From the IMG/VR virus record IMGVR_UViG_3300026367_000075, positions 1 through 30,125 of that record: DNA of 30,125 bases, one strand, 5' to 3'. The DNA comes from a virus. Both the position numbers and the translations under genes were made by a program. The notes below the pieces were generated by a model. That model saw only the letters and a list, made by a program, of their open reading frames with translations. It was not told the DNA's origin and did not search any database. Below are positions 1-7,898 of the stretch, piece by piece; position 1 is the first letter of the stretch, and the number at the start of each line of letters is the position of its first letter.

Positions 1-1209
1 ATGGCAAAGCAGATCACAGCTATACAGATCAAGAATGCAGGCGATGGCAAACTGGCAGACAGTCGTGGCCTTTTCTTGCTGAAGAAAGGCGATACCGGCC
101 GATGGGTTTACCGCTACCAATTCCAGACTAGGCGACGCGACATGGGGCTCGGATCATATCCCGACATGAGCCTCGCGGCCGCGCGCAAAGAACGCGATCG
201 ATGGGCAGCCGTTGCCGCTGCCGACTCCGACCCAATTGATACTCGCCAGGCGGAACGAGAGGTCGCGACTGCCGAGGCGAACCTCGATGATCCGACATTT
301 GAAGAAGCCGCTCAGCGCGTCCTGAAGATGATCAAGGCGACGCTGAAGGATGACGGCAAGGCCGGCCGCTGGTTGAGCCCCCTCGCCGGTCACGTGATCC
401 CCAAAATTGGGCGACGAAAGATTTCGACTATTACACCGATCGAGATCGCAAGTGTGATCCGGCCAATTTGGCATGCGAAACACCCGACGGCGATCAAAGC
501 AGTGAACCGGACCAAAATGGTATTTCAGAGATGCCGGCGCATGGGCATCGACTGCCACGAGGAAACGATTGAGATAGCGCTGCAGCACTTAGGCGAACAC
601 ATCCACCACGCGGTGCCTTTTGCAGCGACGGAATGGCAGCGGATACCAGAGGTGTATGCCAAGCTCGAAGATGGCGGCACCGCCGCGAAGGCGCTCCAAT
701 TCATGATCCTGACACTGGTCCGGAGCGGTGGATGCCGCGGGGCACGATTTGATGAGATGCCAGGCGATGTATGGACAGTACCGGCCGTCCGCATGAAAGG
801 CCGCAAAGGAAAGACGTCCGACTTTCGCGTCCCGCTATCCGACGAAGCGATGCGAATCCGAGACCAGATGGCAGAGATCAACGACGAGCTGGTCTTCGCT
901 GGCATGCGTAAGGGCAACGGCAATGGCATCACCGACGTAGCGATCGAGAAGGTGCTCAACCGAATGAAGGAACCAGGCCGGCCACATGGATTCCGCACCA
1001 GCTTCCGGACTTGGGTCCAGGACACCGACGCAACCAGCTATGATGTGGCAGAGACCATACTGGCGCACACGATCGGCAACGCGGTAGAGCGGACCTACGC
1101 CCGATCAGATATGCTTGAGAAGCGCGGCTTTGTTATGCAGAATTGGGCAAAGTACGTAACCGGCCGTGTAAGCTCAATCAACGTAACTCCTGGAACATCG
1201 ATAGAATAA
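1..1209 (+). CDS. int: Tyrosine recombinase (phage integrase), P4/DUF4102 type
   Basis: This 402-residue protein should catalyse site-specific integration and excision of the prophage. Residues 1-95 match the DUF4102 N-terminal arm-binding domain of P4-type integrases (LADSRGLFLL, then MGLGSYPDMSLAAAR). A SAM-like core-binding domain follows at about 98-190, and the catalytic domain at about 205-385. The catalytic set is visible: R241 in LVRSGG, H329 and R332 in PHGFR, H356 in LAHTIGN and the nucleophile Y366 in TYARSD. Length is normal for the family and no break is seen. The ATG is the first base of the window, so its ribosome binding site and promoter cannot be judged. It reads toward the AT-rich cargo island and converges with the tail operon. 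The att site is not identified; it probably lies left of the window. Confidence 0.93.
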   Translation: MAKQITAIQIKNAGDGKLADSRGLFLLKKGDTGRWVYRYQFQTRRRDMGLGSYPDMSLAAARKERDRWAAVAAADSDPIDTRQAEREVATAEANLDDPTFEEAAQRVLKMIKATLKDDGKAGRWLSPLAGHVIPKIGRRKISTITPIEIASVIRPIWHAKHPTAIKAVNRTKMVFQRCRRMGIDCHEETIEIALQHLGEHIHHAVPFAATEWQRIPEVYAKLEDGGTAAKALQFMILTLVRSGGCRGARFDEMPGDVWTVPAVRMKGRKGKTSDFRVPLSDEAMRIRDQMAEINDELVFAGMRKGNGNGITDVAIEKVLNRMKEPGRPHGFRTSFRTWVQDTDATSYDVAETILAHTIGNAVERTYARSDMLEKRGFVMQNWAKYVTGRVSSINVTPGTSIE

Positions 1210-1458
1210 AAATACCGAAAAAATGAAAAACCGCCACATGCACCTTGCTGAACTTACTCTTGGCGGGCGAACTTAACTATAGCTAGCGAGAGAGCCTAAG
1301 TTCGATACCTGCATATCCATGCCGTGCGACTAAGAACAGCGCGCATATTCAGCCACATCGAGGGTGCAAACATAAACGATTAAAAGGCTTTACCTCTATT
1401 TACAGTGCTTGTGTGTTAGTGCAGTTCAGATCACAGCGATTCAAGGGATGCGCGGAAA
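1210..1458. other. Intergenic region after int, AT-rich, with inverted repeats
   Basis: No credible gene is seen in these 249 bases. CCGCCA (1231-1236) can pair with TGGCGG (1261-1266) across a 24-base loop, a weak candidate terminator for int. CGAACTTA (1268-1275) is perfectly inverted as TAAGTTCG (1297-1304) with 21 bases between. The last part (1425-1450) resembles the 5' end of int: both carry CAGATCACAGC followed by similar bases. Base composition changes here from the GC-rich phage backbone to the AT-rich cargo genes, so this is the left border of the island. Confidence 0.5.
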
Positions 1459-2097
1459 ATGGCAATTATTAGTTTCAAGTATAACTTCATCTTCATTAAA
1501 ACAGTAAAAACCGCAGGCACTAGCATAGAGGCGGACCTTAGCCAAAATGTAGAAGATGATGCTATTGTAACGCCAATCTACCCGCCCTCGGCATTGCATA
1601 CCCCCAGAAACTGGGAGGCAAAATCAGGCAGTTTTTACAATCACATGAGTGCCGCGGAAGTAAGGAAAATCCTCGGGCAGGATATTTTTGGTAATATGTT
1701 TAAATTTTGTGTAGAGCGGCATCCTATTACGAAATGCATTAGCCACTTTCACATGCTGCGTAATTCACCACTTCACAATAAAGACGGAAGCTATAATTTA
1801 AGCTGGGACGACTATTGTCAGGCTGGAAAGTTTCCTGTCGACATTAATAAGTACACTACTGAAACAGACGGAAATCGATCTCTTATCGTTGATAAAATTC
1901 TTCGATATGAAAACCTAGAAGAAGATCTTCAAGAAACTTTACAACAGTGCGGGATAATGGATTTCAAATTAAAATCCACCGAGAAATCTGAATATTCAGT
2001 AAACAAATTAGTTTCAGTTAGTGACGTAACTGACGAACAGCGAGAAATAATCGACCAATCGTTTTCGGAGGTCAAAAAAATACTAGGGAGATATTAG
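1459..2097 (+). CDS. Sulfotransferase-family protein 1 (cargo gene)
   Basis: A 212-residue protein of the sulfotransferase superfamily, which moves sulfate from PAPS onto carbohydrates or other acceptors. The 5'-phosphosulfate-binding loop is seen at residues 14-22 (KTVKTAGTS) after the first beta strand, and the 3'-phosphate-binding motif at about 85-97 (VERHPITKCISHF). The rest is typical of small bacterial members related to Sulfotransfer_2. The gene is clearly AT-rich compared with int and the tail genes, so it is probably transferred cargo (a moron). A second family member follows 48 bases downstream. Inference: it could modify a surface polysaccharide of the lysogen. The acceptor cannot be told from sequence. 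Confidence 0.75.
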   Translation: MAIISFKYNFIFIKTVKTAGTSIEADLSQNVEDDAIVTPIYPPSALHTPRNWEAKSGSFYNHMSAAEVRKILGQDIFGNMFKFCVERHPITKCISHFHMLRNSPLHNKDGSYNLSWDDYCQAGKFPVDINKYTTETDGNRSLIVDKILRYENLEEDLQETLQQCGIMDFKLKSTEKSEYSVNKLVSVSDVTDEQREIIDQSFSEVKKILGRY

Positions 2098-2145
2098 AGG
2101 ACTAATACCCTATAAGATCGCAAAATACCTACCGGAGGCATCTAA

Positions 2146-2772
2146 ATGCTGTCGTCAGCATATAAGTTCATTTTTTTACATGTACCAAAAACTGGAGGCA
2201 ATGCAGTTCAGACTAACCTTTTGCCGCTGAGCGAAGATCATAAAGTTACGAATCTGTCGCAAGATGGGTTTCATCGGTTTGGAATTATAGGATCTCTCAC
2301 ACCTCGCAAACATGCAGTTCTCAGTGAATATTCAGATATTCTCGGTGATGATCTGAATTCGTACAAGACAGTTATTTCGTACAGGCCACCATTCGAACGC
2401 ATGGTTTCTTTGTACTTTTCGGGCCACCGTTGGACAGCGAGTGAGCCGGTCTGGAGTGAAGAACAATTTATTAGCTTAGTAAAACGGACACCAACAACTG
2501 CTGATTTTCTTCGTATAAAAGGAAAAATCGTCCGACCTGACTTCGTACTTCGTTTTGACGACCTCCAGGTAGACTTTTCGTCTCTAGTCAATGCGCTTTC
2601 ATTGCCCTTGCAGAACACAGTTCTACCAACTCTCAATTCAAGCGCAGCTACATCAGAAATGGTGAAGTCAATACTGAGTGACAAAAATCTTCGCAACATA
2701 GTCAACGAAATTGCCCGTGAAGACTGCGATCTCTTACAGACAGCCGACGCCGATAGAAAAATCTTTGAATAA
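2146..2772 (+). CDS. Sulfotransferase-family protein 2 (cargo gene)
   Basis: A 208-residue protein with the same fold signature as its upstream neighbour but divergent from it. The phosphosulfate loop is at residues 12-19 (HVPKTGGN) and the 3'-phosphate motif at 78-90 (SYRPPFERMVSLY), which is closer to the family consensus R(N)PFxRxxSxY than in the first gene. A good ribosome binding site (CGGAGG) lies 7-8 bases before the ATG. It is AT-rich and probably co-transcribed with the 1459 gene. The pair is not a recent tandem duplication, because only the motifs align. It ends close to the convergent tail operon. Substrate is unknown. Confidence 0.78.
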   Translation: MLSSAYKFIFLHVPKTGGNAVQTNLLPLSEDHKVTNLSQDGFHRFGIIGSLTPRKHAVLSEYSDILGDDLNSYKTVISYRPPFERMVSLYFSGHRWTASEPVWSEEQFISLVKRTPTTADFLRIKGKIVRPDFVLRFDDLQVDFSSLVNALSLPLQNTVLPTLNSSAATSEMVKSILSDKNLRNIVNEIAREDCDLLQTADADRKIFE

Positions 2773-2890
2773 ATATTTGAAATTAACTTCGAACGTAAAT
2801 GAAAGATGTACCAATTGAGCTAGTCACCCAAACCAATATGAAAAATTTCAGCTAAAGGCTATTTGTTAACACGAACTTCATAAGAGCTTC
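2773..2890. other. AT-rich gap between convergent cargo and tail genes
   Basis: This 118-base gap separates the rightward sulfotransferase pair from the leftward late operon. No gene or strong terminator was found. The 10-base palindrome TTCTTAAGAA (2888-2897) spans the stop codon of the leftward gene. It marks the right border of the AT-rich island. Confidence 0.4.
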
Positions 2891-3499
2891 TTAAGAACGA
2901 TCTACTCGTAGCGGCCGCCATGGTGAGGTACGTACAATCGGCTCACCGACGCCAGAACAGGTCTCGTACATTTGCAGCGATCGCCAGGTGTAGGCACCAG
3001 GGGGAGCGAAGGAGGGGATGATCAGCGGCACAGAGAAGGTCACTGGCAGGCGACGCAACTCGATTGGAATCCAATTCGGATCGAAGGCTATATCGAACAT
3101 ACGGCCGTCAGTGGCGCGCAGCTCAACTCGGACGATTTTGGGCTTTCCGCATGTTTCACCATAAGGCGTCCGAGAACCGCCCAGGATATACTCGCAGTGC
3201 TCAACAGTGCAGCCCCCCGCCTGCCGGCCGACGGACTCGTCCCAATCCACCACTTTCGGTGCCGGCATGTTTTTGAGGATAAAGGCTACGTCGGCCGCGA
3301 TGGGATCGAACTTCGCGTCTATGCTTTCAGAGAGCCGCTCCTCAAGACCTTGCATGCCCAGCAGCCACCAGAAGCCAGGACCAAAGAACTGCGCCCAGCT
3401 CGAGATGGCGAGCGTTACAATAAGTGACACCGCGCCTAGCACCTTGCCCAACTGGACCGTTATATCCGCGCCCCGGCGCGCGCTTTCATTCATCGACAT
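2891..3499 (-). CDS. Membrane-anchored protein of unknown function, last gene of the tail operon
   Basis: A 202-residue protein. The start ATG at 3499 was chosen because GGAGG sits 7 bases upstream; the longer open frame to 3667 only shadows gene D. A hydrophobic segment at about residues 20-45 (rich in V, L, I, W and F) predicts one membrane anchor. The rest, about 150 residues, has four or more cysteines (GGCTVEHCEYILGG, ETCGKP, YETCSG) and a beta-rich look, consistent with a periplasmic domain. P2 has the late activator ogr in this position after D, but no zinc-finger ogr pattern is seen here. Its site at the operon end, beside the cargo island, fits a moron (exclusion or envelope function), but this is inference and no family was recognised. 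Confidence 0.65.
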   Translation of the reverse strand: MSMNESARRGADITVQLGKVLGAVSLIVTLAISSWAQFFGPGFWWLLGMQGLEERLSESIDAKFDPIAADVAFILKNMPAPKVVDWDESVGRQAGGCTVEHCEYILGGSRTPYGETCGKPKIVRVELRATDGRMFDIAFDPNWIPIELRRLPVTFSVPLIIPSFAPPGAYTWRSLQMYETCSGVGEPIVRTSPWRPLRVDRS

Positions 3500-3528
3500 A
3501 CCGGCCTCCAGACCGCTTAAAAACAAGA

Positions 3529-4551
3529 TCAGCCCTCGGCAGGCGGAGCATTTGCGCGCTCGGCCGTGAAGGACGTTGTGAACCCGCCAGACGAAAGCGA
3601 GTGGCGAACCTCGGCAGCGATCCACCGACCGGCAGATGCGAGAGAAAAGGTCGGCAGAATGATGCATTCGGGGGATATCAACGCATTGCCAGGCATCCCT
3701 ACCTCGAGCGTTTCGACAGCGCGGCCGGCTCGCGCCAGCTCGCCCGTGGCCGCAGCTTGCGCCGACGCTTGATCGATGAACGTGCCTCGCAACCGGCGCA
3801 CCGGCTCGCCCGCCCCCGCCGTAACCTCAATTTCATCAGCCGCGGCTAGATCGCGATAGGTGGCACAGACCGAAGCCGCTCGCTCGCCCAGCGATCGACG
3901 CACCGACCAACGCGAGACATTCGATCGCACCAAGGGAAAGATGGGCATACTCTGGCCGCTTGCCGCGAGACCATCACCACGGCGACCGACAAACAGACGG
4001 CCGACTGCCGGCTTGACCAGAACATCGAGGCCCAGCGCCACCCGCGTAAGCAAAGCAATATCGGACTCGTCGATTTGATCGAGATGGCCCAGAACCAAGC
4101 CGGTGACCGAGGATGCCACGGCCGGCGCTAAACCGGCCTCGCCCGCGATCGCTTCGACAAGCGCGCTGAGCGTCTGGCCGGCATCCCAGCTCCGGCTTTT
4201 CTGCACATGAAGCGGACCCATGCCAGAGGCCGTTGTGCCTTGGGGCTTTGCCAGACCGCGCACCCGAATAACATTGGGCGGTGAACTCTCCTCGCACTCG
4301 TCAGCGACGAACACACCGAAGTCGCGGAAATTGCCCAGCGTACCGAGCGAGACAGATATCTCTGCGCCAGGCTGCGGCAGAGCGATCGAGCCGAACAGAC
4401 CAGCGCCGGCGAATTCCAGGTCCACCGTATCGGACTGTAGACCAGCCACATCAGTGACGGTGATCGACGACAGCTGCGAGAACAGGAAACCCGTCAGCGG
4501 CACACCGTTAATGGTCACCGAGGCCAAAGGAGCAAAGTCACCTAGTCCCAC
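3529..4551 (-). CDS. D: Phage late control D protein, baseplate/tail hub (P2 gpD-like)
   Basis: A 340-residue protein of the P2 gpD (Phage_GPD) family, which forms the hub between the tail tube and the spike at the baseplate centre. The opening (VTINGVPLTG followed by SSITVTDVAGLQSDTVDLEF) and the central part (LLTRVALGLDVLVKPAVGRL) are typical. The start is GTG at 4551, which overlaps the stop of gene X by 10 bases; no upstream ATG fits. It follows U and X in the same order as in P2. Length is close to the usual 350-390 residues. Confidence 0.9.
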   Translation of the reverse strand: MGLGDFAPLASVTINGVPLTGFLFSQLSSITVTDVAGLQSDTVDLEFAGAGLFGSIALPQPGAEISVSLGTLGNFRDFGVFVADECEESSPPNVIRVRGLAKPQGTTASGMGPLHVQKSRSWDAGQTLSALVEAIAGEAGLAPAVASSVTGLVLGHLDQIDESDIALLTRVALGLDVLVKPAVGRLFVGRRGDGLAASGQSMPIFPLVRSNVSRWSVRRSLGERAASVCATYRDLAAADEIEVTAGAGEPVRRLRGTFIDQASAQAAATGELARAGRAVETLEVGMPGNALISPECIILPTFSLASAGRWIAAEVRHSLSSGGFTTSFTAERANAPPAEG

Positions 4552-4763
4552 AGCGAAACCGTACCGGAAAGAGCCGGCGCAGCGATCACCGGCAGCAGGA
4601 CGACATCGCCAGCGGACAGATAGCCGGCCTTGAGCGCCAGCCCAGGGTTTGCCTCCAAGACGATCTCGAGCTCGCGCGCGTCGCGGCGGCCATAATGAGC
4701 AACCACGATGGCATCGAGCACATCGCCATCAGAGCAGACGTAAGATTGAACCGAGACCGGCAT
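4542..4763 (-). CDS. X: Tail protein X (P2 gpX-like, LysM-like)
   Basis: A protein of about 73 residues resembling P2 gpX, a small LysM-like tail protein. The pattern SYVCSDGDVLDAIVVAHYGRR matches the family opening (a short strand, DGDxLDxI, HYG), and the end (LSAGDVVLLP) matches the LysM-like close. The frame is open to 4808, but GAGG lies just before two adjacent ATG codons at 4766 and 4763; the second has better spacing and gives the usual family length. It overlaps the end of gene U by 35 bases and the start of D by 10. Confidence 0.82.
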   Translation of the reverse strand: MPVSVQSYVCSDGDVLDAIVVAHYGRRDARELEIVLEANPGLALKAGYLSAGDVVLLPVIAAPALSGTVSLWD

Positions 4764-5142
4764 CATACCTCGCAATTCGCATGGTGAAAGATTGAACGCG
4801 AGCGGCACCGCCCACGTCGAAGGTTTCGTGTTCTTCGGTTACGCTCTCGACGACCCATAGACCCATGATTGCGCCCAGCCCCGAAACGAGGGGCAAGGGG
4901 ATGCCAAGAGAGACCAAACCGCGCATCGCCCCCGTTTGGGAGTAGCCCCCGCGCCACTGCGGCAAAATGGTGCCGCTGAACTCGATCGACTGCGGAGCCA
5001 AACCAACGAACTGCAGCTGGTCCGTTGTCCCGATCCGCGACTGCCGCGCCCAGCGCGCCTCGGCAGAGCGAGACAGCCGCTGATAGACGGCCGTATCGAG
5101 ACCGAACTGAAGCGTTCCGAGCTGCATCATTACATCGGCCAT
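4729..5142 (-). CDS. U: Tail protein U (P2 gpU-like)
   Basis: A 137-residue protein of the P2 gpU family, a tail terminator/assembly protein. Typical are the N-terminal MMQLGTLQFGLDTAVYQRLSRS, the middle LQFVGLAPQSIEFSGTILPQ with a following GG, and the glycine-rich LVSGLGAIMGLWVVESV. A strong ribosome binding site (GGGGAGG) precedes the ATG. It starts 2 bases after the end of the tape measure gene and overlaps X. Confidence 0.9.
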   Translation of the reverse strand: MADVMMQLGTLQFGLDTAVYQRLSRSAEARWARQSRIGTTDQLQFVGLAPQSIEFSGTILPQWRGGYSQTGAMRGLVSLGIPLPLVSGLGAIMGLWVVESVTEEHETFDVGGAARVQSFTMRIARYDAGLGSILRLL

Positions 5143-5144
5143 AG

Positions 5145-7898
5145 TTACCTCCCCGCAAATCCGGTGCCAGGAACCCGATCGAACAAAGCCGACGACGCCG
5201 CCTGGCGCTCGCGGCGCTTCAGCTCGTTAATCAACTCCTCGACCGAAACCCCGGTAGCGTTGATCTGGTGCGTAATGTGCTGCACGACTTGCCGATCAGA
5301 ACCGGAGGAACCAGACCGCAACTCCGCCGACGATGTCGCTGGGGCTTCTGGCAGCGCGCGCATCTTCCTATCGGACAATGCAGCGGCCGGTCGCGTGAAC
5401 CCGACGCGACCAGGCTGCGGCCGCGCGCCCAATCCAGCGCCAGGTCGCGCTGTTGTAGGACGAGGCGTTTCAGACCGAGTAGGCAGCGGCCGCGCCAAGG
5501 CAGCCCCCAAAGGCCGCGCCGAACTGGCGCGCGCCGGCTGCGGTGCCGACAGCTTCCCATCTAGAGGCTGCGAAGCATTGCGCCGAACTGCCGGTGGCAA
5601 AGAAGCCGCGCGATCGGAAAGCTCCGCCATTTGCCGCAGCTGCCGATTGGTGGCGACGAAGCCAGAGCGCGTCTCGAACTTGAGCTCCGGACCGAGCTCG
5701 CCGGTCAGATGCCAGCCAGGACGATACTCGCCCCCGTCGGCGTTCATTTGCAGCGGAACGCCATACGGTGCGCGCCCCGATGGAGGCCGGCCTGGAATGC
5801 CAAGGTTGGAGATCGCATCGGACGTCGATCCCTGCGTCCCACCGACCGGAGCCGGCGCATCCATGACGGAGCCCTCGTCGCCACCGAACCGCAGCACAGA
5901 GGCCGCTGCGGCGCCTTTTTCGCCAACCCACTTGAGCCCATCGACAACAGGGCTTATCCGCTCCCAGACAGCCGCGAACTTTTCAGACAGCCAATCGAGC
6001 ACCGCACCAACCGTCGTCTTCACAGTATCCCAGGCGCTCTGGACGCCTTCGGTAGCTGCCAGCTTTCCGACCACTGGCCCAATCGTATTGTCCCAGGCAA
6101 AACTGAACGCGGTACCAACGGCATTCAGATAGGACCGGAACAGCGAACCGACGCCAGACCAGGCGGCGCGCAGACCATCAACGGCACTGTCCATATCGCC
6201 CATGAACGCACCGACGACGAAATCAGAGACACCGCCAAAGGTGGTTTTAACATCAGACCAGATAGCAGAGAACCGAGGCGCAACATTTGACCACGCGTCG
6301 GTCAGACCAGCCGCATCGGCCAGCCTTTCGACATACGGCCCGATCGTCCCGTCCCAAGCCCACATGAAAGCATTGCCAATACCGGACAGGTAATCCTCGA
6401 AAAAGCCACCGATGCCAGACCAGACGTCTTTGACCCCACCGACCGCGCGCTTCATGTCGCCGGTAAACAGACCCACCACGAAGTCGGCCACCCCCCCGAA
6501 GGTCTGCTGCACTCCATCCCAGAGCCGACGGAACCACGGCCCCACCTTGTCCCAATTCTTGTAGATCAGGTAGGCACCACCGGCGATCGCAGCGACGGCC
6601 AAGCCGATCGGATTAGCCAGGAGCGCGGAGCCGATCATCCGGATAGCGCCAGACACAAGCGGACCCGCGCCGGCCAAACGAATGAGCGCCCAGCCCAGCT
6701 GACCGACCGCGCCCGCGAACTTGCCTACCGCCAAGATGGATCGGCCAAGCGCCATGCCGGCAATGATCACTCCAAAGTTGTCCCAGCCGCCAACCAAATC
6801 GGCCACGGCTGCTGCAGCAGAGCTGGTCACCGTCATCATTGCGCCAACGCCGCTGGCAAGGTCCATCACCACAGGCATAGCGGCACCGACACGATCGGCA
6901 AAGGTTGAAGCCCACCGCTCAACCTGCTCGCGGTTTTCGACAACGTAGGTAGAGAACCGCTCCATCGCATCCGACACGATCGGCATCAGCTCGGCACCAA
7001 CCGTGTTCTTCAGCCCCTTCATGACCAGCTGCACATCAAGCAGACGGTCCTGGAAAACCTCGGCATCCCGCGCCGCTTCTTCAGACAACACATAGCCGGT
7101 GCGCCGCGCCTGCTCGCGCAGGTTTTCAAGACCGTCGCTGCCTTCACGCAGGGTATTGAGCAGCGCGACGCCGGACCGGCCGAACAGGTCGTTTGCAATG
7201 ATTGTCTTTTTAGCCTGGGACTCGACCCCGGCCATACCATCCGCGATCGCAGCGAAAGCCGCATCCGGCTCCATAGCGATCAAATCGGATGCAGACAGGC
7301 CCAGCGCCTTAAGCGCATCGACGGCCGTGCCGGTACCGCCTGCAGCTTCGCCCAGGCGTTTCTGCATACCCTCAATCGCCTTGTCGAACGTGCCGACATC
7401 GACGCCGGTACGCTCGGCCGCATAGCGCAGCTCCTGCAAAGCGCCGATGCCAATCCCGAGGCGATCGGCCGTCTTTGCGACGTTGTCGCCCAGCGCTGCG
7501 GTGGACGCGGCGATACCGAAGATCGCGCCGGCTGCGGCCGTGGCACCGACCGCAATGTTGCGCGCATCTCGGCGCACCGAAGTCGCCATAGATTTAAAGG
7601 TGGAGCCGACACGGCGCGACGCAGCGGCCGCGCGATTGTAGCGCTCCTGCTTGCGTTCCAGATCGACCAAAGTCCGCGCCAGGTCTTCATACTCGCGATC
7701 GAGATGCGCGACGGACTCGCCCTGCTTTTCGAGAACCCGGCGCTGCTTGCCGAGCTCCTGCTGGCGCTTGGTCACGTTCTTGATTTCAGAACCGACAGAC
7801 GCAAGGCCGTTCTTGATGAACGACACGCTCGATTTGATCGAGCCATCAAGCGCGGCACCGATCGTGATTGTGGATTTAAGCTTTTGATCGCGGCTCAT
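5145..7898 (-). CDS. T: Tail tape measure protein (P2 gpT-like)
   Basis: A 917-residue protein that should set tail length and fill the tube before DNA ejection. Residues about 35-90 look like a coiled coil rich in E, Q, K and R. Glycine- and alanine-rich hydrophobic stretches follow at about 110-135 and 370-440. Two similar units about 84 residues apart (around 460-545 and 545-630) share TFGGV-DFVVG-F-GDM, W-G-G--F--YL and AWD-TIGP. The part after 690 is proline-, arginine- and serine-rich and low in complexity. Its ATG overlaps the TGA of the E' frame (ATGA), as expected for the P2 E/E'/T arrangement. Confidence 0.92.
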   Translation of the reverse strand: MSRDQKLKSTITIGAALDGSIKSSVSFIKNGLASVGSEIKNVTKRQQELGKQRRVLEKQGESVAHLDREYEDLARTLVDLERKQERYNRAAAASRRVGSTFKSMATSVRRDARNIAVGATAAAGAIFGIAASTAALGDNVAKTADRLGIGIGALQELRYAAERTGVDVGTFDKAIEGMQKRLGEAAGGTGTAVDALKALGLSASDLIAMEPDAAFAAIADGMAGVESQAKKTIIANDLFGRSGVALLNTLREGSDGLENLREQARRTGYVLSEEAARDAEVFQDRLLDVQLVMKGLKNTVGAELMPIVSDAMERFSTYVVENREQVERWASTFADRVGAAMPVVMDLASGVGAMMTVTSSAAAAVADLVGGWDNFGVIIAGMALGRSILAVGKFAGAVGQLGWALIRLAGAGPLVSGAIRMIGSALLANPIGLAVAAIAGGAYLIYKNWDKVGPWFRRLWDGVQQTFGGVADFVVGLFTGDMKRAVGGVKDVWSGIGGFFEDYLSGIGNAFMWAWDGTIGPYVERLADAAGLTDAWSNVAPRFSAIWSDVKTTFGGVSDFVVGAFMGDMDSAVDGLRAAWSGVGSLFRSYLNAVGTAFSFAWDNTIGPVVGKLAATEGVQSAWDTVKTTVGAVLDWLSEKFAAVWERISPVVDGLKWVGEKGAAAASVLRFGGDEGSVMDAPAPVGGTQGSTSDAISNLGIPGRPPSGRAPYGVPLQMNADGGEYRPGWHLTGELGPELKFETRSGFVATNRQLRQMAELSDRAASLPPAVRRNASQPLDGKLSAPQPARASSARPLGAALARPLPTRSETPRPTTARPGAGLGARPQPGRVGFTRPAAALSDRKMRALPEAPATSSAELRSGSSGSDRQVVQHITHQINATGVSVEELINELKRRERQAASSALFDRVPGTGFAGR

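Noticed and set aside
1296-1312. tRNA T-arm-like string near AGTTCGATACC downstream of int
   Set aside because: No matching acceptor, D-arm or anticodon stem could be folded around it.
1210-2890. Insertion sequence carrying the sulfotransferase genes
   Set aside because: No transposase, no clear terminal inverted repeats and no target-site duplication were found at the island edges.
3500-3667. Longer N-terminus for the membrane protein, starting at 3667
   Set aside because: The extra 56 residues overlap the end of gene D, and a clear GGAGG precedes the ATG at 3499.
4936-6290. Plus-strand frames of 398 and 219 codons opposite the tape measure gene
   Set aside because: Low-complexity shadow frames; the tape measure frame has the expected domain plan.
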